In this document: positions 63,181 through 64,000 of the stretch, one piece after another
How the letters are laid out: each line of letters starts with the position of its first letter
How positions within the stretch are numbered: position 1 is the stretch's first letter
From: Pseudoalteromonas arctica A 37-1-2
GTDB lineage: Bacteria; Pseudomonadota; Gammaproteobacteria; Enterobacterales; Alteromonadaceae
DNA: 64,000 nt
NCBI RefSeq assembly: GCF_000238395.3
Contig: NZ_CP011025.1
Location: 3,410,001-3,474,000 of the forward strand
Direction: 5' to 3'
Position numbers and translations under genes: made by a program
Notes under the pieces: model-generated
Databases searched by the model: none
The model's input: only the letters and a program-made list of their open reading frames with translations
What the model was told of the DNA's origin: nothing

Positions 63181-64000
63181 TAACACCGATCAGTTAAGGT
63201 ATTTTTGATCGGTTGACCGATCTTTTGGTTGCTTCACAATACCCTTATCATCTTTTGATTATGAGGGTATTTTTATGCTTAGTCATTGGTTACTTGATAC
63301 GGATATATTCGCCACTCCTGACTCTTTATCTACATTTCAGAAACATATCCCTCTTGAGTGGATTTCTAATGTGCTCGAGCAGACCGATAAAGCAAGTATT
63401 CGCAAACGTAAGTTACCTGCTGAGCTTGTCGTCTGGCTTATCATTGCAATGGGTCTTTTTCGCGACCGCTCTATTAGTGACGTTGTTGAGAAGTTAGATT
63501 TAACACTCACTGATACCCTGGGCGATACGGTTGCTCCAAGTGCTATTCCTCAAGCGAGACAGCGCCTGAGTAGCGACCCCCTCCAAGCCTTATTTCACCT
63601 ATGTGCGGCCCATTGGACACAAGAAGAAGATGCTGATGATACGTGGTATGGACTCCGGTTATTTTCTGTCGATGGAACGCAATTTCGTGCACCTGATACA
63701 CCTGCTCTTGCTGAGCACTTTCACTATATTAAGCACAGTAAAAACCGTCATACAGAATATCCTATTGTACGCCTATGCGCCTTAAGCTCCTTGCGTAGCC
63801 GGTTGATACACCACGTTGCCTTCGGGCCCAGTTATCAAGGTGAGGTGAACTACGCAAAGCAGTTATTTAGTCATGTAAGTGATAACAGTCTAACTATTTT
63901 TGACCGATGTTATCTCAGCGCTGAGCTACTGATTAATTGGCGTAAGCAACACCCACAGTCGCACTGGATGGTCCCGATTAAAAGCAACACGCAATACACC
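63181..64000 (+). mobile_element. IS4-family insertion sequence, left part (cut by the window edge)
   Basis: The element appears to start with TAACACCGATCAGTTAAGG at 63181, which resembles the terminal repeat of E. coli IS4 as I recall it. The palindrome GATCGG-ttga-CCGATC lies just inside. The transposase gene begins 94 nt in. The right end is not in the window. Confidence 0.7.
63275..64000 (+). CDS. IS4-family DDE transposase, 3'-truncated by the window edge
   Basis: 242 codons are open to the window end. The start MLSHWLLDTDIFATPDSLS is followed by the IS4-type N-terminal domain (RKRKLPAELVVWLIIAMGLFRDRS, APSAIPQARQRL). The DDE core shows the first Asp in FSVDGTQFRAPD (Asp133) and the second in LTIFDRCYLS (Asp210). 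The catalytic Glu and the YREK motif would lie beyond the edge. No frameshift is seen in the visible part, so the gene may be active. Confidence 0.85.
   Translation, partial: MLSHWLLDTDIFATPDSLSTFQKHIPLEWISNVLEQTDKASIRKRKLPAELVVWLIIAMGLFRDRSISDVVEKLDLTLTDTLGDTVAPSAIPQARQRLSSDPLQALFHLCAAHWTQEEDADDTWYGLRLFSVDGTQFRAPDTPALAEHFHYIKHSKNRHTEYPIVRLCALSSLRSRLIHHVAFGPSYQGEVNYAKQLFSHVSDNSLTIFDRCYLSAELLINWRKQHPQSHWMVPIKSNTQYT

Overview
The window looks like chromosome of a marine gammaproteobacterium of the Alteromonadales, most likely Pseudoalteromonas. The reasons are the low-GC coding sequence, the protein sequences, and gene orders shared with other gammaproteobacteria: pdhR-aceEF-lpd / ampDE-nadC-pil-coaE-yacG, yibN-grxC-secB-gpsA / gpmI-envC-yibQ, rpsU-yqeY-dnaG-rpoD, dusB-fis and purH-purD. 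It is mainly a housekeeping region. The genus is inferred from sequence character and was not tested by a search.

Layout. 1-7.2 kb: the pyruvate dehydrogenase operon on the minus strand, with pdhR and two PdhR-type operators. 7.28-8.54 kb: a tandem array of 91-bp REP/BIME units with an embedded RAYT (REP-associated Y1 transposase), lying between pdhR and ampE. 8.5-17.0 kb: ampE, ampD, nadC, pilA, pilC, pilD, coaE, pilB, yacG; pilB is displaced from pilA/pilC and no zapD is present. 17.1-19.8 kb: a CpxP-like gene divergent from cpxRA, with a phased array of CpxR-like boxes between them. 19.8-24.6 kb: a lipase-like hydrolase, fieF, trmL, then gpsA, secB, grxC and a rhodanese gene. 24.6-30 kb: a 268-bp MITE-like element, then gpmI-envC-ctp-yibQ. 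30-35.4 kb: rpoH, preceded by a perfect CIRCE element, then ftsX, ftsE and an unusually long repeat-rich ftsY. 35.5-41.3 kb: rsmD and the macromolecular synthesis genes rpsU, yqeY, dnaG and rpoD, with a second 268-bp MITE inserted between dnaG and rpoD. 41.3-47.8 kb: prmA, dusB-fis, purH, a methyltransferase gene and purD. 47.9-57.2 kb: a membrane-bound c-di-GMP phosphodiesterase, a DUF2797 protein, a histone-deacetylase-like protein, a serine hydrolase and several small conserved genes. 57.5-63 kb: tRNA-Met, envelope-stress genes (Pmp3/YqaE, BON-domain and LiaF-like proteins), suhB and a periplasmic binding protein. From 63.18 kb to the edge: the left end of an IS4-family element.

Functional links. 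Central carbon entry (PDH complex under PdhR), envelope stress (Cpx, BON, Pmp3, LiaF-like), heat shock (rpoH apparently under HrcA/CIRCE control), type IV pili, cell division (ftsEX, ftsY, EnvC as the usual FtsEX-dependent amidase activator) and replication/transcription initiation (dnaG, rpoD, fis) are all encoded here. The parts that stand out are the small repeat elements. REP heads supply the stop codons of two convergent genes, and a MITE end supplies the stop codon of dnaG.

Limits. All family assignments come from reading the sequence, with no searches. Promoters and operators are consensus matches only.
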